Source of the DNA: Mytilus galloprovincialis
Taxonomy: Eukaryota > Mollusca > Bivalvia > Mytilida > Mytilidae
Direction: 5' to 3'
NCBI RefSeq assembly: GCF_965363235.1
Contig: NC_134838.1
Location: 12,184,441-12,248,440, forward strand
Length of the DNA: 64,000 nt
Notes under the pieces: model-generated
What the model was told of the DNA's origin: nothing
Databases searched by the model: none
What the model saw: the letters and a program-made list of their open reading frames with translations, nothing else
In this document: in pieces, positions 1-14,300 of the stretch
Layout: each line of letters opens with the position of its first letter
Position numbering within the stretch: the stretch's first letter is position 1
Made by a program: the position numbers and the translations under genes

Positions 1-2320
1 TCCAATATAATTACATATCTTGTGGCATCAATTTTACCCTATGCACATGTTTCAGTCCATTTCAATGATTGGTACAAGACAGTTAGATGCTCTTAACATT
101 TAAACTATAAATTTAAAAAGGAACGAAAAGATACGTACACATATTGGGAAGTTTCCATTATAATTACGTATCTTGTGGCATCAATTTTACCCTATGCACA
201 TGTTTCAGTCCATTTCAATGCATGGTACAAGCCAGTTAATTGCTCACCAAGAACACAGCAAAGATATAAAACTGTTCCTTCTGAAGCTTCAATTAAGAAT
301 AAATGGTATAATCTGTCAGTTTTAGAGAATATGAGCTTCTGGAAAGATTTCCATTTCTTTAATATATCTTATTTTTACATATTTATTAGTTTTTTCTATG
401 CCTTTGTATTAAATGTTAATATCTTATACATTTTAATTGTTATTTATGTTAAAATATATTTACAATATATTAATAAATTCATTTAGTGAATATGATTTTT
501 GTTTTCAATATTTTAGCTTTATATACATGTAAATGGATTATTTACATTGTCCGTTCACCTGGTCTTAAGACTCAGTGTGAACTACAGTAAGATTTTCCAC
601 GGTTTAAAGTGGATCATCACTTTATGTTTTTGATGTGTTTGAGCCGTTTGATTGATGAGTTTTCCTTGGAGTTTAGTATTTTTGAGAATTTACTTTTTAT
701 ATTTCCTCAAATAAAATTTCCATTTTTTTTGCCAAAATGTAGATTTTAACCATGCTTTTTTGAAAAGCATGGTGTAAAGTATTCACCATGCATTTTTTCA
801 AGCTACAAGTTTAGCAAAATTGCCAAACTCTTGGCAAGGAGGTCTAGGAAGACATAATCTAGTGCAATACAAAGATTACTTTTTTTTTACATTTCTGAAA
901 TAGCAGTCCTGCTACACTTTTATGCTTTGCTTCTGATTAGATGCATGAAATACATGCCATTGGAGGTTAAGTAACCAACAATTTGATGTCATTCTCAAGA
1001 CAAGAGAACCAGATAAATCAGAATAGAATAACAAACAGAAAAATATAGGAATACAAATGAAGTGGATTCATCTTTAGGTTGTCATAAGACCTTCAACAAC
1101 AAGCAAATATACCCTACAGTCAGCTATAAATGACCTGCACATGACAAAATGTGAAATAATTCAATGAAAAAAAAAACAATGCACTGATTTATGACAAAAC
1201 AGGACAGGCACATATTGAATGTGACAGGATTAATGTTTATGAGAGTTCAATCCTCTCCTTAACATAGACCTGGTAGCAGCACAACATACAAACAAATTAT
1301 AAAAAGTATGTTATGGCTTGACTCAGCAAATAGGCACAAAATCATTTATCATAAATACAAAAAAGCAGTGTACCAATATATGAGAGTACTCACAGTGAAT
1401 AAAATCTAGTTGAAAGTCAGTATTAAATTATATATTCTCCAAGATTTAAGTTCTGCATCAAATTATAGGTTATAGGTTAGTGGATTGATGTACTTTTTAA
1501 CAAATGCAATTATTGAACATTAGTATAGAAACCTTATGTCTTTTATGCCAAAAAGAAAGATTGAAGTTCCAATGATGGGCAATAGAAGACCAGATGACCA
1601 TATTTCTATTCCATGATTAACCTATGTTTGATATAATTGAAGCAGGTCAAATGTAACAACACATGGTTAGAAGGCTAGCCTCTAGTCATGACATTAAACA
1701 AGCATACTCTTTGATTTGTCTAACTAAAGTTGTATTGTACCATGAGCATATAATTTGACTTCTTGCAACTATTTTTATGATATAAGACGACCACAATTTA
1801 TGTTCTACAAGTTAAAAGTCAGTGAATCAAAATAAATCTATCAATCAAATTAAATCACAAATTAAATCAAACCAAATATCAAATCAAAAATTTCAAATCA
1901 ATTCAAACCAAACATATATTATAAGCAAATCATATCAAATCAAAACAAATCAGAGTAAATAAAAACAAAACAAAATATCAAATAAAATCAAATCAAAACA
2001 AATCAAGTCAAGTAAAGTGAAGTCAAATCAAGTCAAATCAAGTCAAATCAAAACAAATCAAGTCAAGTCAAGTCAAAACACAAAATCAAATAAAAGCAAA
2101 TCAAATATCAAATCAAATCAAATATGCATCAAATCAAATCAAACCAAAAAACAAAACAAATCAAATTAAATTCAAATCAAGATCAAATTAAAACAAATCA
2201 AAATTATTCAAATCACTGGATTCGAGAATGCCTTTTCGTGATTTAAGAAACGTTTAGGAACGTTATATGGAAATTCGATGAACCGGCATTGTCCGGGACA
2301 CTAGAAAAATATAGAAAACA
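1..2320. other. upstream flank of COG6, repeats only
   Basis: I see no gene here. The first 240 bases hold a direct duplication (about 2-90 and 156-240, offset 154 bases) sharing the string TGTGGCATCAATTTTACCC. About 960-1340 is a worn copy of the mussel SINE-like repeat (CAACAACAAGCAAATA, CAGTCAGCTATAAA). The ORF at 175-486 is AT-rich, overlaps the duplication and shows no recognisable domain. Confidence 0.6.
1830..2215. repeat. degenerate AAATC/AAGTC satellite
   Basis: About 385 bases consist almost wholly of imperfect AAATC, AAACC and AAGTC pentamers in head-to-tail order, interrupted by short unrelated runs. It ends about 100 bases before the COG6 start codon, so it sits in or beside the likely promoter region. 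Confidence 0.85.
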
Positions 2321-2322
2321 AC

Positions 2323-5300
2323 ATGGCGGACAAGGAGCTAGCCGATTCTACTTCTTCCACGTCACATGCCTCAAATCCTCTTACTAGAAAATTAAATAAA
2401 ATTCTAGAGACACGTTTAGACAATGACAAGGTACTTTTACTTTTTTTGTAGTCTGACACATTTGAATAAGAAAAACAGCAAAAATAACCCTCTTTACTCT
2501 TGGGATTCTCAGTCGGGAACGATTTTTTGACACTGACAGATTGTAATCTTGATCGATCTATTAAAAAAAATAATACTTACATCGTTTTGGTAACATGTAC
2601 TTGTTTCTATCCATGGGAAGGTTGACAATCTATATAAAATATGGAGAGTCAACCTTTCCATTGGCATTGGGCATAATGATAGAAACAAGTGCCTGTGTGG
2701 TTTAGGGTTGTGCCAACTTGTGGGTATTCCAAATAATTATGACGTCCTGGAAGGCTATTTTAATATTTGCTTTGATGCCTAGGCGACAAAAAAAAAAAGT
2801 ATCATAGCCTTATGAAGACGTCATAATTATTTGGACTAGGTTGTGGGTAGTCAAAATAATTATGCTGTTTTACATCAGCAAAATATCTAGGCATTACCTT
2901 ACAATCAAATCTGAAGTGGAACAAACATATAGACAACATAGTATCAAATGGGAACAGATCACTTGGTTTTCTAAAAAGAAATTTAAAAATTACAAACACA
3001 GAAACAAAATCAAGAGCATACCAGGCACTAGTAAGACCCAAACTGGAATATAGTTGTGTCTGGGACCCCAATATGAAAGAACAACAGATACAATTAGAAA
3101 AGTTACAGAGACGCGCTTCTCGTTATGTACACAACAACTACGATTACACGAGCAGTGTCACAAACTTGCTAAATCAGTTGAAATGGCCACAACTTGCTGA
3201 TAGAAGCTTAAAAACCAGACTTATTTTATTTTATAAAGTAATACATTGTTTTGTAGCCATTCCATCGCATATTCTTGAACAAACAGACAGCAGAACAAGA
3301 CAAAATCATACTCAGACATACAGACACATCCAAACTTCCAAGGACCCATATAAATGGTCATACTTCCCGCGAACAATTATTCAATGGAATTTACTACCAC
3401 AAACTGTAATTGAAACCACCACTGTTGACAGCTTTAGAGATCGGCTAAAACACAAGCTGTTCTCTCTTGAATTGCTTCAAATAAACAAATTCAAACAAAA
3501 CATGTACATATATTTTTTAATCACAATCTGTATATACAAACACTCCAATTGTTATAAAATATTTTTATAAATTTTGTATAAATTTTTGTCAATCACGCAT
3601 GCGCAACACCATGTATTCTTCAGTATTGAAGCCTTGTTGACCTTAAAGAAGAAGAAGAAGTCTTGAAAGGTGGTGATATTTTTATGCCCCACCTACAAGT
3701 AGCATTATGTTTTCTGGTCTGTGGCTCCGTTCGTGCGTCCGTTCAGGTTAAAGTTTTTGATCAAGGTAGTTTTTGATGAAGCTGAAGTCCAATCAACTTG
3801 AAACTAAGTACACTTGTTGCTTATGATATGATCTTTTTAATTTTAAAGCCAAATTAGACTTTTGGCCCTAATTTCACAGTCCACTGAACATAGAAAATGA
3901 AAGTGAGTTTCAGGTTAAAGGTTTTGGTCACGGTAGTTTTTGATGAAGCTGAAGTCCAATCAACTTGAAACTTAGTACACTTGTTGCTTATGATATGATC
4001 TTTCTAATTTTATAGCCAAATTAGACTTTTGACCCCAATTTCACGGTCCACTGAACATAGAAAATGAAAGGGGGAGTTTCAGGTTAAAATTTTTGGTCAA
4101 GGTAGTTTTTGATGAAGATGAATTCCAATCAACTTGAAACTTCGTACACTTGTTGCTTATGATATGATCTTTCTAATTTTAAAGCCAAATTAGACTTCTG
4201 ACCACAATTGCATGGTCCACTGAACATAGAAAATGAAAGTGGGAGTTTCAGGTTAAAGTTTTTGGTGAAGGTAGTCTTGATGAAGTTGAAGTCCAATCAA
4301 TTTGAAACTTAGAACACATGTTCCCTATGATATGATCTTTTTAATTTTAATGCCAAATTAGATTTTTTACCCAATTTCACGGTCCTTTGAAAATGGAAAA
4401 TGATAGTGCGAGTGGGGCATCCGTGTACTTTGGACACATTCTTGTTTATAAATGTTTGTATAAAATACAGTAGAAACTAAAAGTTTCCAAGAATGAATTC
4501 ATCTGTTTTGAAATGTTTGCATTGTAGGACATGCTGGAAGCCTTAAAGGCTTTGTCAACATTTTTTGATGAAAATAGTTTGAGATCAAGAAGAAATTTAA
4601 GAAGTGACATTGAAAGAAGAAGTTTAGCTATCAATGAAGATTTCATAACAACATTCCAGGCAGTGAAGGAGGTACTTAATTGTAAAAAAAAATGTATTCC
4701 ACATAATAACTGGACAGTTGAACAATTTTAAATGATGTGGGGGGGCTTTGTGCTTTAAATAAATTTCACATACAAACATACAAAGCACAAAAGGCAAACA
4801 TTACATGCTGGCAATTTAATTTTATTTTCAATTTTCTTTGCCTTATGCACTGAGGACCATATATATGTTTGAACAAAAATACCTAAACTAATCACTTTTT
4901 AATAAAACCCACAGAGTAGTTTTGTCCTGCTTTGATAGGGTACTATGAAATGATATGGAGGACGAACTTACTTAGCGAACCCTCAAAAACTTACCCATTC
5001 ATTTCATTTGCTTACAAGGTTAATTGCAAAGAATTGAAATGCTAACATTATCATGTGATTAAAAATCAGTTCAAAATATATAGATAAAGACTTCAACATG
5101 TTCAATGACAAAACACACATAAAAATGGTGTGAAAATGTAACTTTTGATCCTCTAATTGGTAACTGATTAGAAGTACAAATAAACTTCCTTATTATTTTC
5201 TATTTATAGAAATTGGACAGTGTGTATGCTGAAGTGGAAGGCATGAATACCTGCTGCCAGGATATGACTTCAAGACTTAAGGTTAGCTACAGGGTTTTTA

Positions 5301-8300
5301 TGCCCCACCTACGATAGTAGAGGGGCATTATGTTTTCTTGTCTGTGGGTCCGTTCTTCCATCTGGTTTGCTTGAGGTTAAAGTTTTTGGTCGTTTTTTTT
5401 TGTATGAAGTTGAAATCTAATCAACTTTAAACTTAGTACACTTGTTCCCTATGATATGATCTTTCTTATTTTAATGCCAAATTAGGGTTTTTACCCCATT
5501 TCACAGTCCACTGACCATAGAAAATGATAGTGCGAGTGGGGCATCTGTGTACTGTGGGCACATTCTTGTTTTGAGAATGTTTCACTTTCTTTCTATATAA
5601 CATATCTTTTCATTGAGCTATGGACAGAAGTCAATAATTGATAACACTGGCTGGGTAAATAGGGCTTATGTGTCCTCAGAAAACATCTAGTTATACTTTA
5701 AAAATGTTTAAATTTTAGGCTGCCAAAGAACAGACACATGATCTTATAAACCAGACAACTAACTTACATGCAGAAAGGTGAGGTTACATAACCATATCAA
5801 ATTTGTTATATTTATTTGGACGATTAAAAGGAAAAGAACTTTGAAGTATACAAGTTCAATCATGTATTAAATAAAATATGTGGTATGATTGCAAATTAAA
5901 CAGTTTACAACCAGAGACCAAATGACATAGATATAAGCAACCATACAGCTTTCAATAATGAGCAAAACGTATACATTATAGTAAGCTATTAAAGGTCATG
6001 AATGAAAAAATGTAAAACAAATCAAAAGAGAAATCAACAGCCTGATGTTCCTGTCTCAAGTCATATTTCAATGTTTATTGTATTTTCAGATTTTTGTGTT
6101 GATTGCACATGGTCAATTTTTCACATATTTTGAGACTCAGCATTTTAAAAGTTTAACATGTTCGGCACAAGTTGCTGCAAGTCAGAATTTTTCACTAATT
6201 TTCTGTTAATACATACAGTATTTCAGGATAACTTTGACCCATCTTATTCTGTTCTGAATTTCAGACACCATTAATTTCAAATTGGCTGATTATGTCATTA
6301 CTAGTTAATATCATAGGAAATTAGTTGATAATCAAAAGTATTTGTTTATTTTCTTTTTTAGTCAAACACTTCATATGAAGGCTCAGGTTGCAGATGCTTT
6401 TCTTGCCAAGTTTCAGTTAAAGCCAGAAGAAGTAAAAGCACTAAGAGGAACAAGGGATGGATCTATTCATCTGGTAAACAGATAAACTACAGTAGTGATA
6501 TCAATAAAAGAATTTCTGATTTATAAAAGTATACAGTAGCAGTGTTGCTGCTGTATTCATATCTGTAAGGGATACTACGTTCTGTACAAAGTTTGATTGA
6601 CTGCTGGTTGCTTGATATTTAGTTGAAAATATGATTTGCAGATCTTGATAGGACAAGTGTACACAATAATTATAATTGATCAGATAAAAAAAATTGAGTT
6701 ATAGTACTGCAATAGATCATTAGATGTTGTTTTAAAATTGATATTTTCTAAAAAGAAAATACTGTGGATTCATAATATGTCGTGAGATACCTATTTTGAG
6801 CTCACCTGGCCTGAAAGGCCAAGTGAGCTTTTCTCATCCTTTGGCGCCTGTCATCGACCATTAACTTTTACAAAAATCTTGTCCTCTGAAACTACTGTTC
6901 CAAATTTAACCAAACTTGGCCAAAATCATCATGTTTTATCTAGTTTAAAAACTGTTTGTGATGATCCCGTCTGACAACCAACACGGCTGACATGGCTAAA
7001 AGTAGACCACAGGTTTAAAATGCATTTTTTGGCTTATATCTCTGAAACTAAAACAAAAGTATAATGGTTGCATTATTTCATGGATCAATTGTAAACAAAA
7101 ACATACAGTGAGAGAAACAGGCTCCTTGGAACCAAGGAGCCTATAGTTGTACATTTTGTCATTATAGATTTACCACAAATTTTCATGTTCAACAAAATTC
7201 AATATTCCGTTCTTTTGAGCAGAATTTGTCAAAGCCGTCAAATCAAGTATCCCCCAAATATTTCGTCTTCCATCTATGAAAATTAGTACCAACAAAAAAT
7301 GAATCCAGAGTGTATGGAATGAATTTGTAAAAGACTTTATTTCCATAAAACAAAATACTAAAATGTGAATGGACATGTCTTGCTATTCATGATCTTAAAT
7401 GCTTTTTGAGTCATATGCCACATATTTCTTTGAAGAAACATTCCCAAATTTCCATAAAACTGATACCTGTTCTGTATGATAAATTAAAAATGGTAGACTT
7501 TTTATCTGAAGAGAAAAACTTCCCAAATATTTTAAAGGAAGTGTTATAAAGTTTGAGTGAAAACAAGGAATGATTCAATTGATACATTTTAACATTGTGT
7601 ATTTTCAGGATTTTTTCCAAGCTCTTGAGAAAGTGAAGAAGATACATAATGATTGCAAGGTTTTATTAAGAACCAACCAGCAGACAGCAGGGTATGTATA
7701 ATAAAAATAATAAAACAGTAACAATGATACACACAAATTCGATATATTTATGGTGATTAAAATCATTTAAGCCAATAAGGATGATAAGGTTAAAATTATA
7801 TGTTGGCAATAGTGTCTTAAATGTATTAGAGCCGATTGCATTGAGTATGTAGGCAAAAGTAGTATCTTTGGTTAGCTTGCTTGGTAGCTAAACCATGAGG
7901 TTATTATCAGGTAAGGTATACTACCCTCCTTTCGAAGTAGTCTAGTCCTACAGAAAGATAGATTGGTTATCTGTCAGACTAGTCTACTCTTAAAGAAGGG
8001 TAGTTTACCCAACCCAATTATGACTTCAAGGTTCAGCTAGCAAGCAAGCTAACCAAAGATATAACCTTTGCCTACACTCTCGATGCAATTGGCTGTAAAG
8101 TTGCCTTCACTTATATTAAGTAATTTCATGTACATATTTAAACTCAAAAATTGTTTTTTAAAGATAGATGTTCCAAAATAAGTTTTGCCAACTGTTTCTT
8201 TGTTCATAATCTTGTATTGATTAGATAGATGACATGGCAGAGAAGTGTTTTCTTTATGAATGAGATTTAAGATGATAATTTTAAAAACAAATGCAACATT

Positions 8301-11300
8301 GCTAGGACACACATTATTTATATTGCTTTTGATATGTTTAGATTAGAGATAATGGAAACTATGGCTTTACACCAAGAATCAGCTTACGAAAGACTTTATA
8401 GATGGACACAAAGTAAGTACTATAGTATAAAAAATCAGCTTATGAAAGACTTTATAGATGGACACAAAGTAAGTACTATAGTATGAAGAATCAGCTTATG
8501 AAAGACTTTATAGATGGACACAAAGTAAGTACTATAGTATGAAGAATCAGCTTACAAAAGACTTTATAGATGGACACAAAGTAAGTAGTATAGTATGAAG
8601 AATCAGCTTACGAAAGACTTTATAGATGGACACAAAGTAAGTACTATAGTATCAAGAATCAGCTTACAAAAGACTTTATAGATGGACACAAAGTAAGTAC
8701 TATAGTATCAAGAATCAGCTTACGAAAGACTTTATAGATGGACACAAAGTAAGTACTATAGTATCAAGAATCAGCTTATGAAAGACTTTATAGATGGACA
8801 CAAAGTATGTACTATAGTATGAAGAATCAGCTTACGAAAGACTTTATAGATGGACACAAAGTAAGTACTATAGTATCAAGAATCAGCTTAGGAAAGACTT
8901 TATAGATGGACACAAAGTAAGTACTATAGTATCAAGAATCAGCTTACGAAAGACTTTATAGATGGACACAATGTAAGTACTATAGTATCAAGAATCAGCT
9001 TATGAAAGACTTTATAGATGGACACAAAGTATGTACTATAGTATGAAGAATCAGCTTAGGAAAGACTTTATAGATGGACACAAAGTAAGTACTATAGTAT
9101 GAAGAGTCAGCTTACGAAAGACTTTATAGATGGACACAAAGTAAGTAGTATAGTATGAAGAATCAGCTTACGAAAGACTTTATAGATGGACACAAAGTAA
9201 GTACTATAGTATGAAGAATCAGTTTACGAAAGACTTTACTAGATGGACACAAAGTAAGTACTATAGTATCAAGAATCAGCTTATGAAAGACATACCTTCC
9301 AACTTTCACGATTTAGGCGTGTACTACACGATTTTGACCCTTTGTCACGATTGCACGATCGTGATCGTGAAAAACCCTCTAAAACACGATTTTGTGAAAA
9401 TCTACACGAAAAATATGATTGTTCCCGATTTTGAACTGTGTCCAATGGAATACAATTGTGTTCAGCCAATCAAATTCTATGTTTCTCATGATCAAATTAA
9501 TCAGCCAATCAAAAAAGTTTTCTCTCAAGAATATTCTAACATCCTAGATTTTGAACTTGTGTTGTATTCCTCTGTTTTAAAATCGTGAACATGGCAAATG
9601 GTTTTTCACCTGCAAGGAGGTTCTTACACAGAATAAGAATAAAAGCATGACTGATTGACAAACTTCAATGATGCAGTACTACCATAAAGATAATAAATAT
9701 TAGTTTACTCATAATTTATTGATATTACACTTGCTGTTACAAATGTTATAAATTTTTGTATTCAATTAAATTACCAAATTATTTAAAGTACAATGTACTA
9801 TTCTTTATTTTTCACATGGACAAAAAAAAAACCACATGAGGAATCTCTTAAATGAGGGACTTCCCTTAGTCAAGGGGTCATTTTACTCTTGTAAAAAATA
9901 AAATAGAAAAATCATTAAATGTAGATTTTTTAACTTAAAAATGGGAAATTCTGACATTATATTTAGAACAACTTTTCCAAATGAAGGGTCCAATTATTTT
10001 GAAAAATAAAGAAGATAAAAGGCCAAGAACATATCAAAATTCTTGGACATGTGTTGACCATATAATACCAGATAGATCATTTATAAGATGTAAAGTTCTT
10101 TGTGAAAAGTTTCTTCAAATAATATGAATATGTGCTCATTTTTACTTAAAAAGTGTTTTTTAATGTCCTTACATTGAGGGGTTACCCCTAGGTGTTGTTC
10201 CCAACCTGATAAAGGTCCTTCTTTGTGCATAATTTTAAATTGGAAAAGTCAATAATTATTTAATATCCTTACACATGAAATTAATTCCTGTCTTGCAGCC
10301 ACATGTTCATCTTTTCTACTGATATATAATAACTAGAATCATGCAAATAAACTTAAGAAAAAGGCATGTAAGCTCATCTTACAAATATGACACTTTTTCT
10401 AGACCACAAAACAGCACGCGCAAAATAGTTGTCGCAAAGTATTGTAACCTTTGAAATTGTTGTCGCGCACTAAAACCCCCATTGGCACTTTCAAAAGTTG
10501 GCAGGTATGGAAAGACTTTATAGATGGACACAAAGTAAGTTCTATAGTATGAAGAATCAGCTTACGAAAGACTTTATAGATGGACACAAAGTAAGTACTA
10601 TAGTATCAAGAATCAGTTTACGAAAGACTTTATAGATGGACACAAAGTAAGTTCTATAGTATGAAGAATCAGCTTACGAAAGACTTTATAGATGGACACA
10701 AAGTAGTACTATAGTATCAAGAATCAGCTTACGAAAGACTTTATAGATGGACACAAAGTAAATACTATAGTATGAAGAATCAGCTTATGAAAGACTTTGT
10801 AGATGGACACAATGTAAGTATGTAGCTTAATATCAAATTAATTAATCTTGACCAGTGTTTAACAATTTTTTTATTGGTCTTATATCTTGTAATATCCTGC
10901 AAACAAAGTAAGCTATGGTTGTTTACTCTTGCACATAATACCTGATGCTGCCTATATAATGTTGTAATTCCTGCTGTGATCTTAGTCATTTTCTTATAAT
11001 TTATATCATGAATCAAGTTTACATATTAAATGACAGAATATAAGTTCAAGGTCATAGCTAAACCATGTTGCGTTTTTCAATGCATGTCTGAATGAATTAA
11101 AGGTTGGCCAATCAGCATTCAAAAATATGTCTGTCCTTTTTAATGGAGTAGAGTATTTCAGTTGACCCAGTTTAATGTGTGAAGGCCAAAGCCTCTTTTA
11201 ATACATATTCTAAAATCTCTGTGAAACCCCATGCAATTGCTGCTTTTCAATCATACCAATAAAATGTATTGTACCGTATCTTTGTTGTTCAATTTTATAA

Positions 11301-14300
11301 CCAATTATTATACAGTTAGATAAATGAGATGGACCCAAGCTTTCCTTAACTCATTCGCCCCCAAGACATTTTTGGAAAATCAGGCATTTTCGAAAATTTG
11401 CAAACATATGCAAATTATATGCAAATGAGCAAACTCCTGATGCTGTAACTGATGCTCATCTATTAAACTACTTATTGGGATTTGGGGGCGGATGGCATGG
11501 GTGGGGGGTGGGGTGGGAGGTGCAATATTTTCTCGTGGGTTTGAACCCACCCCCAGTGAAAAATGGTAATTTTCCGTCTATTTTCCGATTTCAAAACGAC
11601 CTTGAGAGGTGAACACTGACACGACTGTGTTTTTTTGTCATTCAAGTATTACCCTATAGTTACAGTAGTCCATTCATGCTAGCTGGGAGTATATTGGACT
11701 TCAGTGTCTTGCTTGGGAATTATTATTGTCAAGTCAGGTCTGCCTAAATGTCCGTTTTTATGGATTTTTGACAAAACGGTGACCTAGATTTTACAGACTA
11801 GATTCCTATTGGCCATATTATACCTCGTTGTGTTCCTATACCACCTATGCATGCATATATGATAATAGTTTTTACCAACAGTCACTTCCAGTTACGTAGT
11901 GGCCATCAAAAGATGCCCACCCCCACCTGATTTTGGCTACTTTTCATGTTTTTCCGATTTTGAACTCTTAAACGGCTTTCAAAGAGCCATATTTTCATGA
12001 ACAGACATCTGAGAAGAGTTGATGGACCATGAACTGCTTGGTTGAAGTCCCTGCTATCATGACAGTTCAGCTGGGGCAGTTCAAAAAAAGTATGGAGGGT
12101 CATACGGGCCATCAAAGAATGGTTGTCGCTATCACGCCTACAGGCGGGATTGGGGGTTAAAGGGTTAAAGGGGCAATAGCTGTCAAATTCATGTTCACCA
12201 ATTTGACTCAAATTCTCATATTTTATTTATAACAATGTAAAACATTTTTCCAACCTGTCAAAAGTATGAAATAAACAATTTACAGGCCATGGTCTCAATA
12301 AGATTTAGCTTCGTTTCGTGTGAAATTTAGCCTAGACGCCATCTAATTAGCTTTAAAGTTGACCTTTCTTTGACCATATAAGCGATATAAACATAAACAT
12401 AGATATGAATAGATTAAGCAAATTGTGCTTTTTGATTTTTATAGGTCTGTTAAATTTTGTATTATAGATTAAACATTTATGTTTATCGTCGTTTTTTCCT
12501 TTATAAGAATATTTTTTGTGGATCGAATCAGTCAATCAAATTATTTACCTTTGTTTCACTTTCAATGTTGACATTCTTTTCCTTTAAATAACCGTACACG
12601 GACAATGCATGCATTATTCTATCTATTTCTACAGGGTTAAATTGGAGTTCACATGAATACAGATTTAATGGGGTCGAATTATTCACTTGCAAGTGAATAA
12701 TTCATTAGCAATTCTTATTAGCTTAATTCGACAAAACTGAACCATTTTAGCTGCTAAAAGCAAATTATTATTTCACTATTTCACTTTCATTAATGATTGA
12801 AGAAAAAAAATCCTATTTTAGATTTTTTATATATCTCGTAGCTAGTGCCCCTTTAAGAAGTAAAAAATGTAAAAGACCAAAAAAATTTTTTAAAAATTGC
12901 ATTTAAAATTGCATTTTTTTTTTTTAAGCTAAACCAGTGTTAATTATAATCAACTTTTATAGTCGTGAAAATGTGTATAATGTTTTATTCAGAGATATAA
13001 ATACATTTTTAATCCTTGTCTGTTTTATTTTAGATGACTGCAGGACCTTGACAGGGGATTCCCCTGATGTATCTTCCATGTTATGTCAAGCCATGGAATC
13101 ATTGCAAGACAGACCTGTCCTGTATAGGTAATTTTGTTTTTGTTTCTTATAGTATGACATGTACTTTATTGCTAGTATTTAAAATGGGTTCCTCTTGGTT
13201 AGCAGGTGCCCAGTTACTCTCCTGTCTAAGTAAATCTAGAAGGTTTGAGTGTTCTCTGTTTGTAATTTTTTCTAACTAGAGATGGTCTGAATAAGCCGTT
13301 TCAGAATCTAATGCATCTTTGGTAATATTTTCAACCAATGATGTAACATTATTTTCATTTGGGGGTACAAACAATGAAATTAACCATGGTTCTTTAGATT
13401 CTGAAAAGACATTTTACAGATGGAACAGCTAGTACAGAATAGGAATTATTATTTGAACTTGATCCTTCTTATAAAAATGAAAAGACAGGTCAACCCTTAA
13501 ACATTAAAATTGATAAACTTTTAATTTAAACTTAAGAATCTTCTCATTTCTGAAATTAAAATTCCATGTTTTTTTTTGCTGTTTGTTTTGATACTCTAAA
13601 TGATTAGTTTGTTGTTCAGCTTTCTTAATTCATATAGTTTATCCATGATGAAGTTCTAGAACAATGTCTGAATATGGATTGTTTAATTTAGGTACACCCT
13701 TGATGAATTTGGTACTGCCAGGAGAACAGCTGTGGTACGAGGTTTAATAGATGCTCTGACAAGGGGAGGTAAGCTTTTTTTTTCTAGAACATGCTCCTAG
13801 AGGTACCATAAATTCAGAAATTATTGCATGCATTTGTTATAATGTTTTTCGAAAAAATGACAAAAATGCCAGATTATTTTTTGTGATTTCTGGAAAATCT
13901 GCATACAGATATATTGACCAGACATTAGAAATCAAGTTCTTATTATTGTGATATTCACACAGTCCCATTACAAGCATTAGTAAAAACCACACAATAATTT
14001 ATGAATATCAGTAGTTAATTTCTTATGAAATTAACAACATGATGTTCTGGTATGAAGCTAATTTATTCCTTATTTAATGTGAATGCAATTCTTCCTAAAT
14101 CTATCCAGTTTGCCTAGAGGCCTATCCTTTCTTTTGATAGCCTATTATGAAGATAACAAATTCTATAAATTTATTCTTACCTTCTATTGTAGGACCAGGT
14201 GGTACCCCAAGACCAATAGAACTGCATTCCCATGATCCTTTGAGATATGTAGGTGATATGTTGGCATGGTTACATCAGGCTACTGCATCAGAGAAAGAAC

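Noticed and set aside
3073-3570. 165-residue frame as a host gene
   Set aside because: The sequence is the C-terminal part of a LINE reverse transcriptase ORF, extends upstream in frame without a start, and sits inside a COG6 intron.
9211-9588. 125-residue plus-strand frame
   Set aside because: It starts in the minisatellite and runs into a transposon end; no domain and no codon bias.
8377-10815. Regularly spaced repeats suggesting a CRISPR-like array
   Set aside because: The units are contiguous with no unique spacers and are plainly derived from the adjacent COG6 exon and donor in a eukaryotic gene.
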